DNA of 64,000 bases from JBCBGF01 sp038526915 (GCA_038526915.1 JBCBGF010000001.1:372001-436000); one strand, 5' to 3'; shown: positions 27,370 through 36,920, counted from the first letter of the stretch. Notes: generated by a model not told the origin, from the sequence alone. Program-made: numbers and translations.

Positions 27370-28233
27370 TCACTCGTGCCTTCTCGCAATGTACAGGAAA
27401 CTTGGCAGCGCTGTTGCAAGCCAGACGACACCGTAAAGGGCTGCCGGAATTGCATAGGTGTTGAAAACAGGCCCATTCTCAACAAGTAGCCCGGAGATGG
27501 CGAGGGCGAGGGCGCCGTTTTGCACGCCGGTCTCTACCGCGATCGTCTTGGACTCAGCTTCGGATGATCCAAGCGCTCTCGATGTGACGAACCCGATCAC
27601 GGACAACGCAGCAACGAGAGCGATCAACCCCATCCCAAGACGGGCGATATTGCCGACCACAACGTCCCAGTTCGACACGATCGCCCCAATGATGACCGCA
27701 ACGAACAGAACGACCGCCATCGTGGCCAGGACCGGTTCAAACGCAGCGGTCATCTTTGGCGCAGCAGCACGCAGAACCATGCCACAAGCGATTGGCAGAG
27801 CCGTCAGCAGAAAGGCGGTGATCACCGTCGACGCAATAGCGATGTCGGGCGCAGCGGCACCCATGAAATGGGTTACCGCGAAGCCGAGAACCAGGGGAAT
27901 TGTCACCACGCAGGTCAGGCTGAATGTGGCCGTGAGCGTAACTGAAAGGGCGACGTCCCAGTCAGCAAGTTTTGTGATGACGTTGCTTACGGCCCCGCCA
28001 GGACATGCGGCCAGGATCATTATGCCAACCGCCGTTTCGGCGGTGAAGCCAAATGCAAAGATGATTGCATAGGCCACAACAGGCAGGAGGAAGATCTGGT
28101 TCAGCGCCCCGATGCAAAAGGCCCGTGGACGCTGAAAGATGCGGCGAAAGTCGAACAGGGTCAGCCCGAGGCCAAGGCTGAACATGATGACAATGACGGC
28201 CAAGGGCAAAAGGGCGGAAACGAAGATCTCCAA
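27370..28233 (-). CDS. Bile acid:sodium symporter (SBF) family transporter
   Basis: A hydrophobic protein of about 287 residues with about ten membrane segments, matching the SBF/BASS family. Characteristic pieces are MFSLGLGLTLFDFRRIF near the N-terminus, ILAACPGGAVSNVIT in the middle and ETGVQNGALALAI near the C-terminus, the last two lining the sodium and substrate site. I start at a TTG (LEIFVSALLPLAV) with GGGAG nine bases upstream; an earlier TTG at 28272 would add 13 residues. The substrate cannot be told from sequence; organic anions such as steroids or pantoate-like acids are known for relatives. It converges with the HNH-like gene. Confidence 0.88.
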   Translation of the reverse strand: MEIFVSALLPLAVIVIMFSLGLGLTLFDFRRIFQRPRAFCIGALNQIFLLPVVAYAIIFAFGFTAETAVGIMILAACPGGAVSNVITKLADWDVALSVTLTATFSLTCVVTIPLVLGFAVTHFMGAAAPDIAIASTVITAFLLTALPIACGMVLRAAAPKMTAAFEPVLATMAVVLFVAVIIGAIVSNWDVVVGNIARLGMGLIALVAALSVIGFVTSRALGSSEAESKTIAVETGVQNGALALAISGLLVENGPVFNTYAIPAALYGVVWLATALPSFLYIARRHE

Positions 28234-28347
28234 ATGCTGTTCGCTCCCACCTGCTGCGCCGATTGTGCGCAAGATCTAAGGAAACAGGGCGGACTTGGCG
28301 AGATCGCAGGCAAGGTGCTCGCCCGACATTAACCATGTACAATGATT

Positions 28348-29025
28348 TTATGCGGTAGCCGGAACGGGCTGCGAACAAGGGACGCTGTCCACGATCGCTG
28401 CGGCTGGCATTGGTGCATCAGGATCGTGGCGCCTTCCTTTCAGCTTGGCAACGGGCCGTAGGTCTTCAACGAAACGTGGCTGCATTCCCAACGACCGGGC
28501 CGCATCAAAATCGCGCTGGTGTGCGACAAGGACGTCGACGTCGTGGTGCGCCACGTTGAGAGAGGCGGCTGCAGTCGCAAGACTTGCCGTGCAGCCTGGG
28601 ACATTTATTGGATCAGACAGGGCCGTCAAATGCCCAAGCTTGGTTGCATTGGTGAGCAACGCAGCAGACCGGATCAGATTTGTGGTCAACGTGGGATACT
28701 CTGCGACAAACGCGGTCGGCCGCATATAGGCTTCTGGATCAAGCAAGGTCGAAAGGATGCTGTTTCGCGCGCGGATGGAGACGCCCCAGATCATGTCATT
28801 CAGGATTTCAAGATAGCTTTCGATCAGACTTTGCCGCTGTCCGGTTGATCCCGGCAGGTCATTGAGCAGTTCTAGCATCGTCATCTGTGCCACGATGCGC
28901 GCATGGTCTTGGCTTGTCAGGAGTGCCGGCATGCCGTTGACGGCACAGGCGCGGTTAAAGGCGTCACGCTCTAGCGCTGAAACATCGCAAAGCGCATCGA
29001 CAGAACAAATGATGAGAGCTTTCAT
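28348..29025 (-). CDS. HAD-like protein lacking the nucleophile
   Basis: A 225-residue protein starting at an ATG with an excellent GGAGG site; a longer reading upstream is rejected. The N-terminus (MKALIICSVDALCDVSALERDAFNRA) follows the layout of HAD phosphatases of the CbbY/Gph type, but the expected D-x-D-G-T nucleophile motif reads S-V-D-A-L. The first aspartate, which forms the phosphoenzyme, is replaced by serine. The cap-domain helices and the later NATKLG segment, where motif II would lie, are recognisable. It is probably not an active phosphatase and could be a binding or structural derivative. Confidence 0.5.
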   Translation of the reverse strand: MKALIICSVDALCDVSALERDAFNRACAVNGMPALLTSQDHARIVAQMTMLELLNDLPGSTGQRQSLIESYLEILNDMIWGVSIRARNSILSTLLDPEAYMRPTAFVAEYPTLTTNLIRSAALLTNATKLGHLTALSDPINVPGCTASLATAAASLNVAHHDVDVLVAHQRDFDAARSLGMQPRFVEDLRPVAKLKGRRHDPDAPMPAAAIVDSVPCSQPVPATA

Positions 29026-29176
29026 GGTGACCTCCATCTGGTCAAAATTCGTATGATCGGCTGGGAGAGCCGTTTCGAGGCATTGAGGTTCAAAAAACGC
29101 AGCGCAGCGTTCCAAACGGCTGCAAGTGACAAGCATGAACGAAGACGGGGCTCTGTACGCCCTGCCAGAACTTTGT

Positions 29177-29686
29177 TCAGACCGTATGCGCCTGGCTTTG
29201 TGCCATCCACATTAGGCCAACCAGCAAGAATGTGGCCGAGATCACCGAGGCAAGGGTCCGCACGGCGTTCCAGAAGGTCCATCGCGGCAGATACGTTTGC
29301 GTCCAATAGGCCTGAGCGTCAGTCGAGGCCGCATCCATGCCTGCAAGGGCCTCGTTCATGGGTACATTGAAGACCACCGTGACACCGAAACAGCCGACCA
29401 AGTAGATCAGCCCCGCCAGCACAAGCATGGTGCCTGGGCCACTGCCAACGACCGCGCCGCCATAGGCCACGATTGCAATCGAAACAGGGGCCATTCCGAT
29501 GAAGAGCGTCATGAACACCCAGCGAAAAACCTCGTGGTTGATGATTTGCATCGCGTCAACCCCGCGGCTGCCGCCGGTATGGGCAAGCGAGCGCATGATG
29601 AAATCCGAAAAGGCCAGGAACACGCCGCTCACAAGGGCATAGGCGATGACGGCCATTTGGAGGGAGAAAAAGACGAAAGGTGACAT
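29177..29686 (-). CDS. DUF1772 family membrane protein
   Basis: A 169-residue protein with four membrane segments, starting MSPFVFFSLQMAVIAYALV behind an AGGAAAG site. The pattern of an N-terminal helix, INHEVFRWVFM, a central GGAVVGSGPGTML loop and NVPMNEAL fits the DUF1772/anthrone-oxygenase-like family. Its biochemical role is unknown in bacteria. It lies in a run of small same-strand genes with a DUF4345-type protein, a secreted protein, an NmrA-like reductase and an AraC regulator, which may be coregulated. Confidence 0.75.
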   Translation of the reverse strand: MSPFVFFSLQMAVIAYALVSGVFLAFSDFIMRSLAHTGGSRGVDAMQIINHEVFRWVFMTLFIGMAPVSIAIVAYGGAVVGSGPGTMLVLAGLIYLVGCFGVTVVFNVPMNEALAGMDAASTDAQAYWTQTYLPRWTFWNAVRTLASVISATFLLVGLMWMAQSQAHTV

Positions 29687-29746
29687 GATGGTCTTTCCTT
29701 CTTGGGGGGAGATAGCTGCGTGCGAAGTCCGCACGCTGTTCAATGA

Positions 29747-30154
29747 TCAACTCTGGACCTGCCGACCAACCAGACGGTTGCGAAAGGCAAAGAGGCACAA
29801 TCCGGCAACGGCAATCTCAAGGATCAACGCACCGATGATTCCCGAAGACGGCATTCCGTCGATGGCCAAACCAATGAACCGCCCAGCGGGAAACGCGAGA
29901 AACACGATGAGCGTCGCGGCCACTGCCAGTTGCGCCAAAGAAGACCGCCAGATGCCAAGAAGCATCATGATGCCGAGTGTTGCCAGCCCAGCGCCGGGGG
30001 CACGCAACTCGCTCAGCAAGCTTGGGTCGTCTCCGACTGCAATTCCGTAGCTGGCATAGAATGCATGCGGTGCAAGGGTGATCATGCTGCCGATGCCCAG
30101 GGCCGTTATCCCCGATATCCCAAGGTTGATTCTTTCAAGTCGGTTCAAAATCAT
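29747..30154 (-). CDS. DUF4345-like small membrane protein
   Basis: A 135-residue protein with four predicted membrane helices. The segments FYASYGIAVGDDPSLLSELRAPG near residues 32-54 and RFIGLAIDGMPS near 92 match DUF4345, an integral-membrane family of unknown function. An AGGAA site lies just upstream of the ATG. It sits between the DUF1772 gene and a small secreted protein on the same strand. Confidence 0.75.
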   Translation of the reverse strand: MILNRLERINLGISGITALGIGSMITLAPHAFYASYGIAVGDDPSLLSELRAPGAGLATLGIMMLLGIWRSSLAQLAVAATLIVFLAFPAGRFIGLAIDGMPSSGIIGALILEIAVAGLCLFAFRNRLVGRQVQS

Positions 30155-30196
30155 GAGGTGTTCCTTTCGATCTGTGGGAGCTGATTGGACGGTTAG

Positions 30197-30526
30197 TCAC
30201 CATCGTGCAGAGGTAGGTTCTTTCGTTTCGATCGGATTCAGGTCCAAACGACAGGCCCCGGTTGGTTGATGCCGAAAGCCGACGAGAAACGACGTGCTGG
30301 ACGGTGTAAGGCTTTCGATGATCCTATCGGACGCGGCACCCAATCCGGCGTCTCGTGCTGCTAGTTCTGGGAGCCGCGTCACGTCTTGGAAGCAATACCC
30401 GCTCTTGCCCCGTTCACCAGCGCCATAGGTTTGGCTCAACGGCTCCGGATAGGCGGTCGCAGTTTCGGATACGAGCGCACCGACAGGAATAAGCAGTGCA
30501 AGAGCCGTCAGTTTCAGAGTGTCCAT
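30197..30526 (-). CDS. Small secreted protein of unknown function
   Basis: A 109-residue protein beginning with a signal peptide (MDTLKLTALALLIPVGALV, probable cleavage after ATA), preceded by AGGAG seven bases before the ATG. The mature part is about 84 residues with two cysteines (GYCFQDV and GACRLD) that could form a disulfide. No family is recognised. A longer in-frame reading adds 16 residues before the signal and is rejected. Confidence 0.6.
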   Translation of the reverse strand: MDTLKLTALALLIPVGALVSETATAYPEPLSQTYGAGERGKSGYCFQDVTRLPELAARDAGLGAASDRIIESLTPSSTSFLVGFRHQPTGACRLDLNPIETKEPTSARW

Positions 30527-30586
30527 TGAACCGCTCCTTTCTTTAAGCTGGCGATTGAGGGCTTGAGAAGGCATTGCGGCTTGCCG

Positions 30587-31414
30587 CTAGGCTGCGCTGT
30601 GCCAAGCACCCCGAGATGCGGCGGCCTTCGCGAAATCGGCGAAATCGCGCGGTTTCCGCCCGAGTGCCCGTTCGACCCCGTCTGACACATAGGCATTGCG
30701 ACCATCCAAGGTTTCACGCGCAATTTGGGTAAACACGTCAGCGACAAAGTCATCACCGGAGGCGGCCACGTTGGCGTGGAAGTCTTCGAAGCTGATCGGA
30801 ACATGCTGAATTTGGCGGCCCAGAGTAGCGGACAGCACGTCGGCCATCTCGGCGAAAGTCATAAGACGCGGGCCGGTAACTTCGTAGCGCTCGCCCACGT
30901 GCCCCGCTTCGGTCAGCGCGGCTACAACCACGTCTGCAATGTCATCTGTGTCGATGATGGGCTCTGCGATGTCGCCGCCGGGCATGGGCAGAACACCGCA
31001 CAGGATCGGATCCCGCAGATAGCCTTCGCTAAAGTTTTGCGCGAACCATGCCGCGCGGACAATGGTGAAGGGCAGGCCTGAGTTGCGCACAACGTCTTCA
31101 CCCTGGCTTGCGAAATGCTCACCACGGCCAGAGAGAAGCACGATGTGCTCAAGCCCCGTTTCCGTTGCGACTTTAGTAAAGGCTTCAAGCTTTTCGACGG
31201 CGCCCGGGAAAGCGAGGTCCGGGAAGTAGGTGACGTAAGCCTTGCTGATACCGAAGAGCGCAGGTTCCCACGTGTGAGGGGCTTCCCAATCAAATGGGAT
31301 GGCTGCGCTGCGCGATCCGCGGCGGACAGCAACACCTTTGTCTTCAAGGCGCGCGAAAACGCGCGAGCCGGTCTTTCCATTGGCGCCGACGACGAGGATA
31401 GGTTGGGACTGCAT
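30587..31414 (-). CDS. NmrA-like NAD(P)-binding protein
   Basis: A 275-residue atypical short-chain dehydrogenase of the NmrA/NAD(P)H-binding family. The N-terminal ILVVGANGKTGSRVFARL is the dinucleotide-binding motif (GxxGxxG type). The HIVLLSGRG strand near residue 94 and the FTIVRAAWFAQNFSEGYL segment near 117-134 replace the YxxxK catalytic motif, as is common in this family. Members act as redox sensors or quinone/NADPH reductases; which applies here is not visible. The start has AAGGAG seven bases upstream. The AraC regulator lies upstream on the same strand, 105 bases away. Confidence 0.82.
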   Translation of the reverse strand: MQSQPILVVGANGKTGSRVFARLEDKGVAVRRGSRSAAIPFDWEAPHTWEPALFGISKAYVTYFPDLAFPGAVEKLEAFTKVATETGLEHIVLLSGRGEHFASQGEDVVRNSGLPFTIVRAAWFAQNFSEGYLRDPILCGVLPMPGGDIAEPIIDTDDIADVVVAALTEAGHVGERYEVTGPRLMTFAEMADVLSATLGRQIQHVPISFEDFHANVAASGDDFVADVFTQIARETLDGRNAYVSDGVERALGRKPRDFADFAKAAASRGAWHSAA

Positions 31415-31519
31415 AAGGCAACTCCTTGGCTGAATGTGATGACCAAGGGATATGCATTCACGCAGCGAGTATATTGACAGTAGCTGCCAGCCCTTTGACC
31501 GACGCGGCCAAAGGATGGG

Positions 31520-32527
31520 CTATTGGGCCAACGACTTGCGATAGCTGGCTGGGGTTTCGTTCGTCCAACGCTTGAAAGCGCGGTTGAAGGCGCTTTGTTC
31601 CGAGAACCCCGTCAAGAACGCGATCTCGGACAGTGGGCGGCGTTCATCGCGCAACATGCTGAGCGCGAGTTCGCGTCGTGTTTCCTCTGCCAGCGTCTGG
31701 AAGTTGACGCCGTGCTCTGAGAGGCGCCGATGCAATGATCGGACGCTGAAGCCCAGTTCGCGTGCGACATCTGCCATCTTGGGCAGACCTGCACTTAACA
31801 CGCGCGCAATCTCGTCCTTCGTGGTCCGCACAAGGGATGGCGGCTCAGCTTTGAGTTGCTCGAGTTCCGTTTCGAGGTGCTTTGTCAGAAAGTCCGACAG
31901 TGCCTTGTCGCCCAGTTTATTCTCGGTCTCCAACGTCGCGTGCGGGAACAGAATGCCGTTTACATCTTTGCAGAACTCCACCGCGCACCCGAAGAAATCT
32001 TGGAACAGATGCGCATCGCGTGGGGGATCGTGGCGGAAGGTGACCAATTGAGCTTTCACCTGATCAGCGGCAACTTGTTCAATGGCATGAAACATGGCCG
32101 ACAACCCCGCCTCGGGCGAAAAGACGATACCAGGGCCTGAGCCATCTAGAAGTTCTTGCCTGAGGACGATGCCTTCATCCTGCTCATCGAGATGATAGCG
32201 GACGCTGTCGGACAAGAGCGTGTGATAGCGCGCCATGCGCTGCAGCACCCCACCAACATTTGGCGCGGCCTTACACGCCAATGCAAACAACCCGACCTTG
32301 TCGATATCAATCGCTTTCGCGTGCCGCACCGAGACAGCCGCCCGATCGGGCACTTGTTCGGCCACCAAACCAAGTATCGCGTAGTGCGCCTCAGCCGTGA
32401 TCTTGCCGTTCTTTACGGGCACCTCAAACAGAGTCTCTCCGCATTTAGAAAATGTCCCGTCTGGCGTCAGTTCAAAACCAGCCGCGCCCGCAAAATACTG
32501 GGTCACCAAGATTGAGATGGAAGACAT
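31520..32527 (-). CDS. AraC family transcriptional regulator
   Basis: A 335-residue regulator. Residues about 1-200 match the ligand-binding N-terminal domain of the OruR/ArgR-like AraC group, with a CGVxFxxxxNGILFP-like segment (CAVEFCKDVNGILFPHATL). About 235-335 form the double helix-turn-helix domain (MADVARELGFSVRSLHRRLSEHG and LSEIAFLTGFSEQSAFNRAFKRW). It probably controls the adjacent NmrA-like gene and the small membrane genes downstream. The inducer is unknown. Confidence 0.88.
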   Translation of the reverse strand: MSSISILVTQYFAGAAGFELTPDGTFSKCGETLFEVPVKNGKITAEAHYAILGLVAEQVPDRAAVSVRHAKAIDIDKVGLFALACKAAPNVGGVLQRMARYHTLLSDSVRYHLDEQDEGIVLRQELLDGSGPGIVFSPEAGLSAMFHAIEQVAADQVKAQLVTFRHDPPRDAHLFQDFFGCAVEFCKDVNGILFPHATLETENKLGDKALSDFLTKHLETELEQLKAEPPSLVRTTKDEIARVLSAGLPKMADVARELGFSVRSLHRRLSEHGVNFQTLAEETRRELALSMLRDERRPLSEIAFLTGFSEQSAFNRAFKRWTNETPASYRKSLAQ

Positions 32528-32711
32528 CGGGTCGTCTGCTTTTGCGAAGGTATGACAGCATGAAAAGTGACTTTGGGGTCAACTTGCAAGGTACCGGTTT
32601 GAAAACCAACACGCACGCATCCTCACCTTGGCGGCGACGCGAGCGTTCATTTCTGTCCACCTATACCCAAAGCTACCATGCGCAACGTGCAGCCGCGCAC
32701 AGATTTCTACT

Positions 32712-34340
32712 TCAATCGATCGTTTCTGCGACGGCAAAGCGCCGGAACGCGTATTGCATGGCGCCCAATGTCAGAACTCCGATCAACGTCAGTGTCAGCC
32801 AACTCACCACTCCTGGCACGAGCATTGTGGTGTTGACCGTTCTGAACGCGATGAGCCCAACGGCACCTGACGCGGCGATTGCAGTGAAAATGAAAACCGT
32901 CTTTGCGATGAACTCGACGATTGAGCGCCCTAGAAACTCGAAGTCTGCCCGTCCCATCGCAACCAGCTTTGTTGGGAACAGGAGATGCACTGTGTTCTCA
33001 ACGGCATAGATGAGCAGCGTCAAGGGCAGCGCAAAGGCCGCTAATGTCAGTGCGACTTGTGGCGTGACGCTTTCCTCGAAGACAAGTGCGCTCGCTATGA
33101 TTGTCAAAGCAATAAGGTAGCCCATCAGAACCTGAACCACGAGTTGGCCCGAGCAAATGCGCCAGGGCGTGATGGGCAATGTCTTGTAGATCTCCATCCG
33201 GCTCAGATCACCGCGGAAGTCGCAGACCAGATTGCGGGGCAGGATGAAGGCGATGAAGACATAGATGATCATCAGAGTCTGTGCATCCGTGACCGGTGTG
33301 CCGAGCGCCAACGAGATCGGGACAATGCACGCGGCGAGACCGACAAATACGCCGATCAGTTTGAGCGAATTCCGCAAGGCGTTGAGGGACTGACGCAATG
33401 CAATGGGCCCCAGGCCGCCCAGAGCGGGGGCACGACGGATCGAGCGCACCTCGGTCCGTTCCGTCGCCCAAAAAGAGCCACCTTGTTTGATGCGTTCCCA
33501 CCGGTTGCTCAACCGGGCGTTCTCGGCGAGGGCGCGGTCGGTGGTGCGCGCATCGAGCACGATGGCGGCCCATAACAGCGCCGCGTTGATGGCGACCGCG
33601 ACAAGCGCCCAAAGCGCCTGATCTGAAAGCGACGTCGCCACGAAAAGCTCGGCAAACACGATGTAAGGGATCAGGAGGATGGTCCCGATCCAGGAATGTC
33701 GAAACTCGGACAGAAGGTCGATGATACCACGGTCGGGCGAGGCCCAGGCATACAGGACGGTGCCCACTGCGAGAGCGCAGAGTAACGCAGTCGCGGGCCA
33801 TCGCACCTTCGCGAAACGACTGCCGTCAAGCGCATGCCCTGACATGCTGATGACCGCACTGTTCAACTGAACGAACACAAGCGTCAGCATCGTGGCGATA
33901 AAGACAGACAGGGGCGATCCTATTTGTGGCGGTGCAATGATCGTGACGAACGCGCTGCTGAAGATGACACCGGCGAGATAGGCGGCGAACTTGTAGAGGA
34001 TCAGATCGCGTCGGCGGAACGGCCCGGTGAAGAGGAAATTGATCTCATTGGGCGAAAAGTGGAACGTGGGACCGGTTGTTAACACCACGGTCAGGAGCGA
34101 CAGCCCCAGCATGCTGAGCGGCATGAACGTCATGATGTGCGCGCCCAGTGCCTGGCTGTCCAGCGCCGCGGTGCCAAAAAGGCCAGTGCCTGAGGCGCTG
34201 TTTGACACGATCAGGAACCAAATGATCCCTCCGAAGGCGAGTGAGAACAGCAGGCCGCGGACGCTTGCCAATTGGAGCAAACGCTGACGCAGACCGCCGC
34301 GCAGCCGCAATATGAGAAGTTGGCCCAGGGCAGCATCCAT
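32712..34340 (-). CDS. ABC exporter membrane protein
   Basis: A 542-residue protein with about twelve hydrophobic segments in two clusters separated by soluble parts, matching the putative ABC-exporter permease group. The THFHFSPNEINFLFTGPFRRRDLILYKF region (read in pieces: FSPNEINFLFTGP, RRRDLILYK) near residues 90-115 is the clearest family signature. The ATPase gene ends three bases upstream, so both are cotranscribed and should form one transporter. Substrate unknown; there is no peptide or antibiotic gene beside it. Confidence 0.8.
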   Translation of the reverse strand: MDAALGQLLILRLRGGLRQRLLQLASVRGLLFSLAFGGIIWFLIVSNSASGTGLFGTAALDSQALGAHIMTFMPLSMLGLSLLTVVLTTGPTFHFSPNEINFLFTGPFRRRDLILYKFAAYLAGVIFSSAFVTIIAPPQIGSPLSVFIATMLTLVFVQLNSAVISMSGHALDGSRFAKVRWPATALLCALAVGTVLYAWASPDRGIIDLLSEFRHSWIGTILLIPYIVFAELFVATSLSDQALWALVAVAINAALLWAAIVLDARTTDRALAENARLSNRWERIKQGGSFWATERTEVRSIRRAPALGGLGPIALRQSLNALRNSLKLIGVFVGLAACIVPISLALGTPVTDAQTLMIIYVFIAFILPRNLVCDFRGDLSRMEIYKTLPITPWRICSGQLVVQVLMGYLIALTIIASALVFEESVTPQVALTLAAFALPLTLLIYAVENTVHLLFPTKLVAMGRADFEFLGRSIVEFIAKTVFIFTAIAASGAVGLIAFRTVNTTMLVPGVVSWLTLTLIGVLTLGAMQYAFRRFAVAETID

Positions 34341-34343
34341 CGC

Positions 34344-35096
34344 TTAGGCCCTCGCTGTTTCGGAGGTCTGATCGGACGCTTGCGTGATAGAGAAGTACAC
34401 TTCCTCTAGGGCGGAGGTGCTGTCGGTCGTGCCTACCTCGCGCAGCAGATCCTCCATAGGGCCGAACCGGCGGCACTCGCCCAGGTTCAGCACCATGATA
34501 TGGGTGCACAGATTCTCGAACAGGCTCAGAAGGTGCGAACTGATGATGATGGCTGCGCCAGCCTGCGCGCGGTCACGGATCGCTTGTTGAATGCCACGGA
34601 TGCCCTGGGGATCGAGGCCTGTCAGGGGTTCATCGAACAGGATCACTTTGGGGTCGTGCAGAAAGGCACAGGCGATGGCCACCTTCTGCCGCATCCCGCG
34701 CGAGAGGTTGTGGACCAGCGTGTCGCGCTTGTGGGAGAGCTCAAAAGACGCGAGGAGCGCTTCGGCATCCTTCTCGAAATCTGGGAGTTTGTAGGCCGCC
34801 GCTGTGAACGCCAGGTGTTCCCAAACGGTCATGGTGTCAAAAAGCCGTGGATCGTCAGGGATATAGCCGAGATTCTGTTTGGCGGCGATGGGCGCCTGAA
34901 CAACGTCATGGCCAGCCACCACGAGGTTGCCAGAGCTGGGCGGGATGATCCCGCAGAGCGTACGCAAGGTCGTTGTTTTGCCCGCCCCGTTCGGCCCGAG
35001 CAACCCAAGGATCTGGCCTGGTTCGACCGTAAAGCTGAGGTTCTTGACGGCCGTAAAGCCTTTGTACTGCTTGCTGAAGTTCGTGACTGTGATCAT
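34344..35096 (-). CDS. ABC transporter ATP-binding protein
   Basis: A 250-residue nucleotide-binding subunit with Walker A at about 35-42 (GPNGAGKTT), a Q-loop region (LGYIPDDPRLFD), the signature LSRGMRQKVAIA at about 130, Walker B (VILFDEPLTGLDP) and the H-loop ISSHLL. LSRGM in place of LSGGQ is seen in ABC-2/exporter-type ATPases. It precedes and pairs with the membrane gene. Confidence 0.92.
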   Translation of the reverse strand: MITVTNFSKQYKGFTAVKNLSFTVEPGQILGLLGPNGAGKTTTLRTLCGIIPPSSGNLVVAGHDVVQAPIAAKQNLGYIPDDPRLFDTMTVWEHLAFTAAAYKLPDFEKDAEALLASFELSHKRDTLVHNLSRGMRQKVAIACAFLHDPKVILFDEPLTGLDPQGIRGIQQAIRDRAQAGAAIIISSHLLSLFENLCTHIMVLNLGECRRFGPMEDLLREVGTTDSTSALEEVYFSITQASDQTSETARA

Positions 35097-35386
35097 GTGC
35101 TTTTTTGCTCAACACTTCCCGATTTGTCGCCGGCTTGGCGGGCCGGACTGCTCTCCGCTGCCGCGCAAGTCGTCGGTGTGTTGCACCGATTCATGTCAAA
35201 TCTAAGGTCCAAATCGTTGCTTCAGATGAACACTGTCTCTGGATCAGAGTACGGGTCGAGAAATCCACACTTTGATGAGACAGGCCTGACTGACGGTTCG
35301 CGTGGGAAGCGAATGGACCGAGGGCGACATATGGCGCTGCGTGAATTACACCATCAGCGCGGCGCACCCGAATTCGTTAAGCAGCC
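35097..35386. other. Intergenic region upstream of ABC exporter
   Basis: 290 bases between the ABC ATPase gene and the 3' end of ubiG. It should hold the promoter of the ABC operon near 35097-35200. I see no gene, RNA or clear terminator. Confidence 0.5.
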
Positions 35387-36106
35387 TTAAACGGTGATAT
35401 TGGCTTTGCGCGCGGTGCCCATGTAGATCACCGTCTTTAGGGGAAGCGGTCCGAAGGTGAAGTCGCCGCGCCGGTTGATACCGCGCGGGCCGAGGCCTGT
35501 GGTGGGCCCAACGATCAAGCCCGCTTTCCCCATCGCATCGGCCAATTCACTTGGTTTGATGAAGAGATCGGGGTCATGCGTCCCTTTCGGGAGCAGTCGC
35601 AGCACGTCTTCGGCGACGGTGATCGTTGCCAAACGTGAGATCGGATTTCGGTTGATGGTGTCGAACAGGAAGATCCCGCCTGGTTTCAGGACGCGTTCAA
35701 TCTCGGAAAGGACCTTTTGCAGATCACTCACATGCTCCAGCACATCGACACAGACGACGGCATCGAAGGCGCCTTCGGGATAGGGCAATGCCTCGCCCAC
35801 ACCAACGTCATAGCGGATCGACAGATCGGTTGCAGCGGCATGGTCGCGCGCTGCATCAATGGCGTCTGCCGCTGGGTCGATCCCGGTCACATGCGCCCCG
35901 CGTTTGGCGAGCGCCTCGGACATGAAGCCGCCAGCGCAGCCAAGGTCGAGAACGGCCTTATCCGACCAGTCGATGTGCTTGTCGAACCAAGCGAGTCGTC
36001 CGGGCACCAGGTTTTTGAGCGTGCGCACCCATCTGATGTCATCAGACCACCACTGCGCGGCGACTTCGTCATAGATCGCGAGGTTGTTGCGTATCCGTTC
36101 AGTCAT
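35387..36106 (-). CDS. ubiG: Ubiquinone biosynthesis O-methyltransferase UbiG-like
   Basis: A 239-residue SAM-dependent methyltransferase resembling UbiG, which performs two O-methylations in ubiquinone synthesis. SAM-binding motif I is VLDLGCAGGFMSEALA at about 52-67, followed by VTGIDPAADAI, and DAVVCVDVLEHV marks the post-I motif. The C-terminal LFIKPSELADAMGKAGL and GLGPRGINRRGDF match UbiG-type proteins, but the N-terminus (EVAAQWWSDDIRWVRTL) differs from enterobacterial UbiG. A second UbiG elsewhere in the genome is possible. The start overlaps the ICMT-like gene by eight bases. Confidence 0.72.
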   Translation of the reverse strand: MTERIRNNLAIYDEVAAQWWSDDIRWVRTLKNLVPGRLAWFDKHIDWSDKAVLDLGCAGGFMSEALAKRGAHVTGIDPAADAIDAARDHAAATDLSIRYDVGVGEALPYPEGAFDAVVCVDVLEHVSDLQKVLSEIERVLKPGGIFLFDTINRNPISRLATITVAEDVLRLLPKGTHDPDLFIKPSELADAMGKAGLIVGPTTGLGPRGINRRGDFTFGPLPLKTVIYMGTARKANITV

Positions 36107-36920
36107 TGACGTTGCTCCGCCTGAGATTTGGCACCGCGTAAGGCACCGTCCGTTGATAGGCGACGAAGCGGTCGCCGTAGCGTTCCTTGAACCGGCGTTC
36201 CTTAAGCATGGGCGCCGCCAGACAGTAAGCTGTCAGAACGACAGCCAGCACCAATTGATCCGGTGTCCAAACCGGTGCGGTCCAAAGGGTCAGCGCGAAG
36301 GCCACGTAAATCGGTTGCCGGATGATGCGGAACAGCCCGGTTGTGGGCATATCCGGAAAGACCGGACGCTTGTCCTGGGCGAGCGACATCCAGCCCAAAG
36401 CGCCCGACTGCACCTCAGCGCCGGCGTCGTAGCTGGCCTTTATCAGAAGAAGCCATGAGACGGCGTAGAAGGTGCAAATCACCCCAAACACCACGCCCTC
36501 TGCCCGCCACCAGACAATGCCGCTGGGCGTCCAGAAGGCGAAGAGAAGAAGAAGCTGAAGCGAGGCAATGATGGCGTAGGTGGTGGTGGACAGGGTCCCC
36601 GCATATTGCCGGGGAGCCAGCCGTTTCAGCCACCCTCCGCCGCGTTTGCTGAGGAGTAGCGAGTGCATGATCGGAAACTGCGCAACCAGCGCGGCGTTGG
36701 CCACCCAGGACCAAGGCTCCGGCACGCGACCGAGGCTTTCGCTCATACCAAAGAACATGGCGATGATCATCGCAGCGACCGCCAAGCCGAAGACCAGATG
36801 GCAAAAGATGCCGTAGGCAAAGGCCACGATCACCCTGTGCCGCCCCGGTGGCGGTCGCAGCGTGCCGAGGGCGAGCGCCCAAAGGCGTTCGATCGGTGTC
36901 CTATCTGAGTTCTGCATCAT
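36099..36920 (-). CDS. Isoprenylcysteine methyltransferase-like (MddA/NnrU-type) membrane protein
   Basis: A 273-residue protein with about six membrane segments. The C-terminal region (GLFRIIRQPIYVAFALTLW near 192-210, then EERRFKERYGDRFVAYQRTVPY-like residues at about 240-262) carries the RxPxY and E-R-F-Y-x-x-Y features of ICMT-type methyltransferases, which use SAM at the membrane. Closest relatives by eye are the MddA (methanethiol methylation) and NnrU groups; the substrate cannot be decided from sequence alone. It is coupled to ubiG by an eight-base overlap. Confidence 0.72.
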   Translation of the reverse strand: MMQNSDRTPIERLWALALGTLRPPPGRHRVIVAFAYGIFCHLVFGLAVAAMIIAMFFGMSESLGRVPEPWSWVANAALVAQFPIMHSLLLSKRGGGWLKRLAPRQYAGTLSTTTYAIIASLQLLLLFAFWTPSGIVWWRAEGVVFGVICTFYAVSWLLLIKASYDAGAEVQSGALGWMSLAQDKRPVFPDMPTTGLFRIIRQPIYVAFALTLWTAPVWTPDQLVLAVVLTAYCLAAPMLKERRFKERYGDRFVAYQRTVPYAVPNLRRSNVND

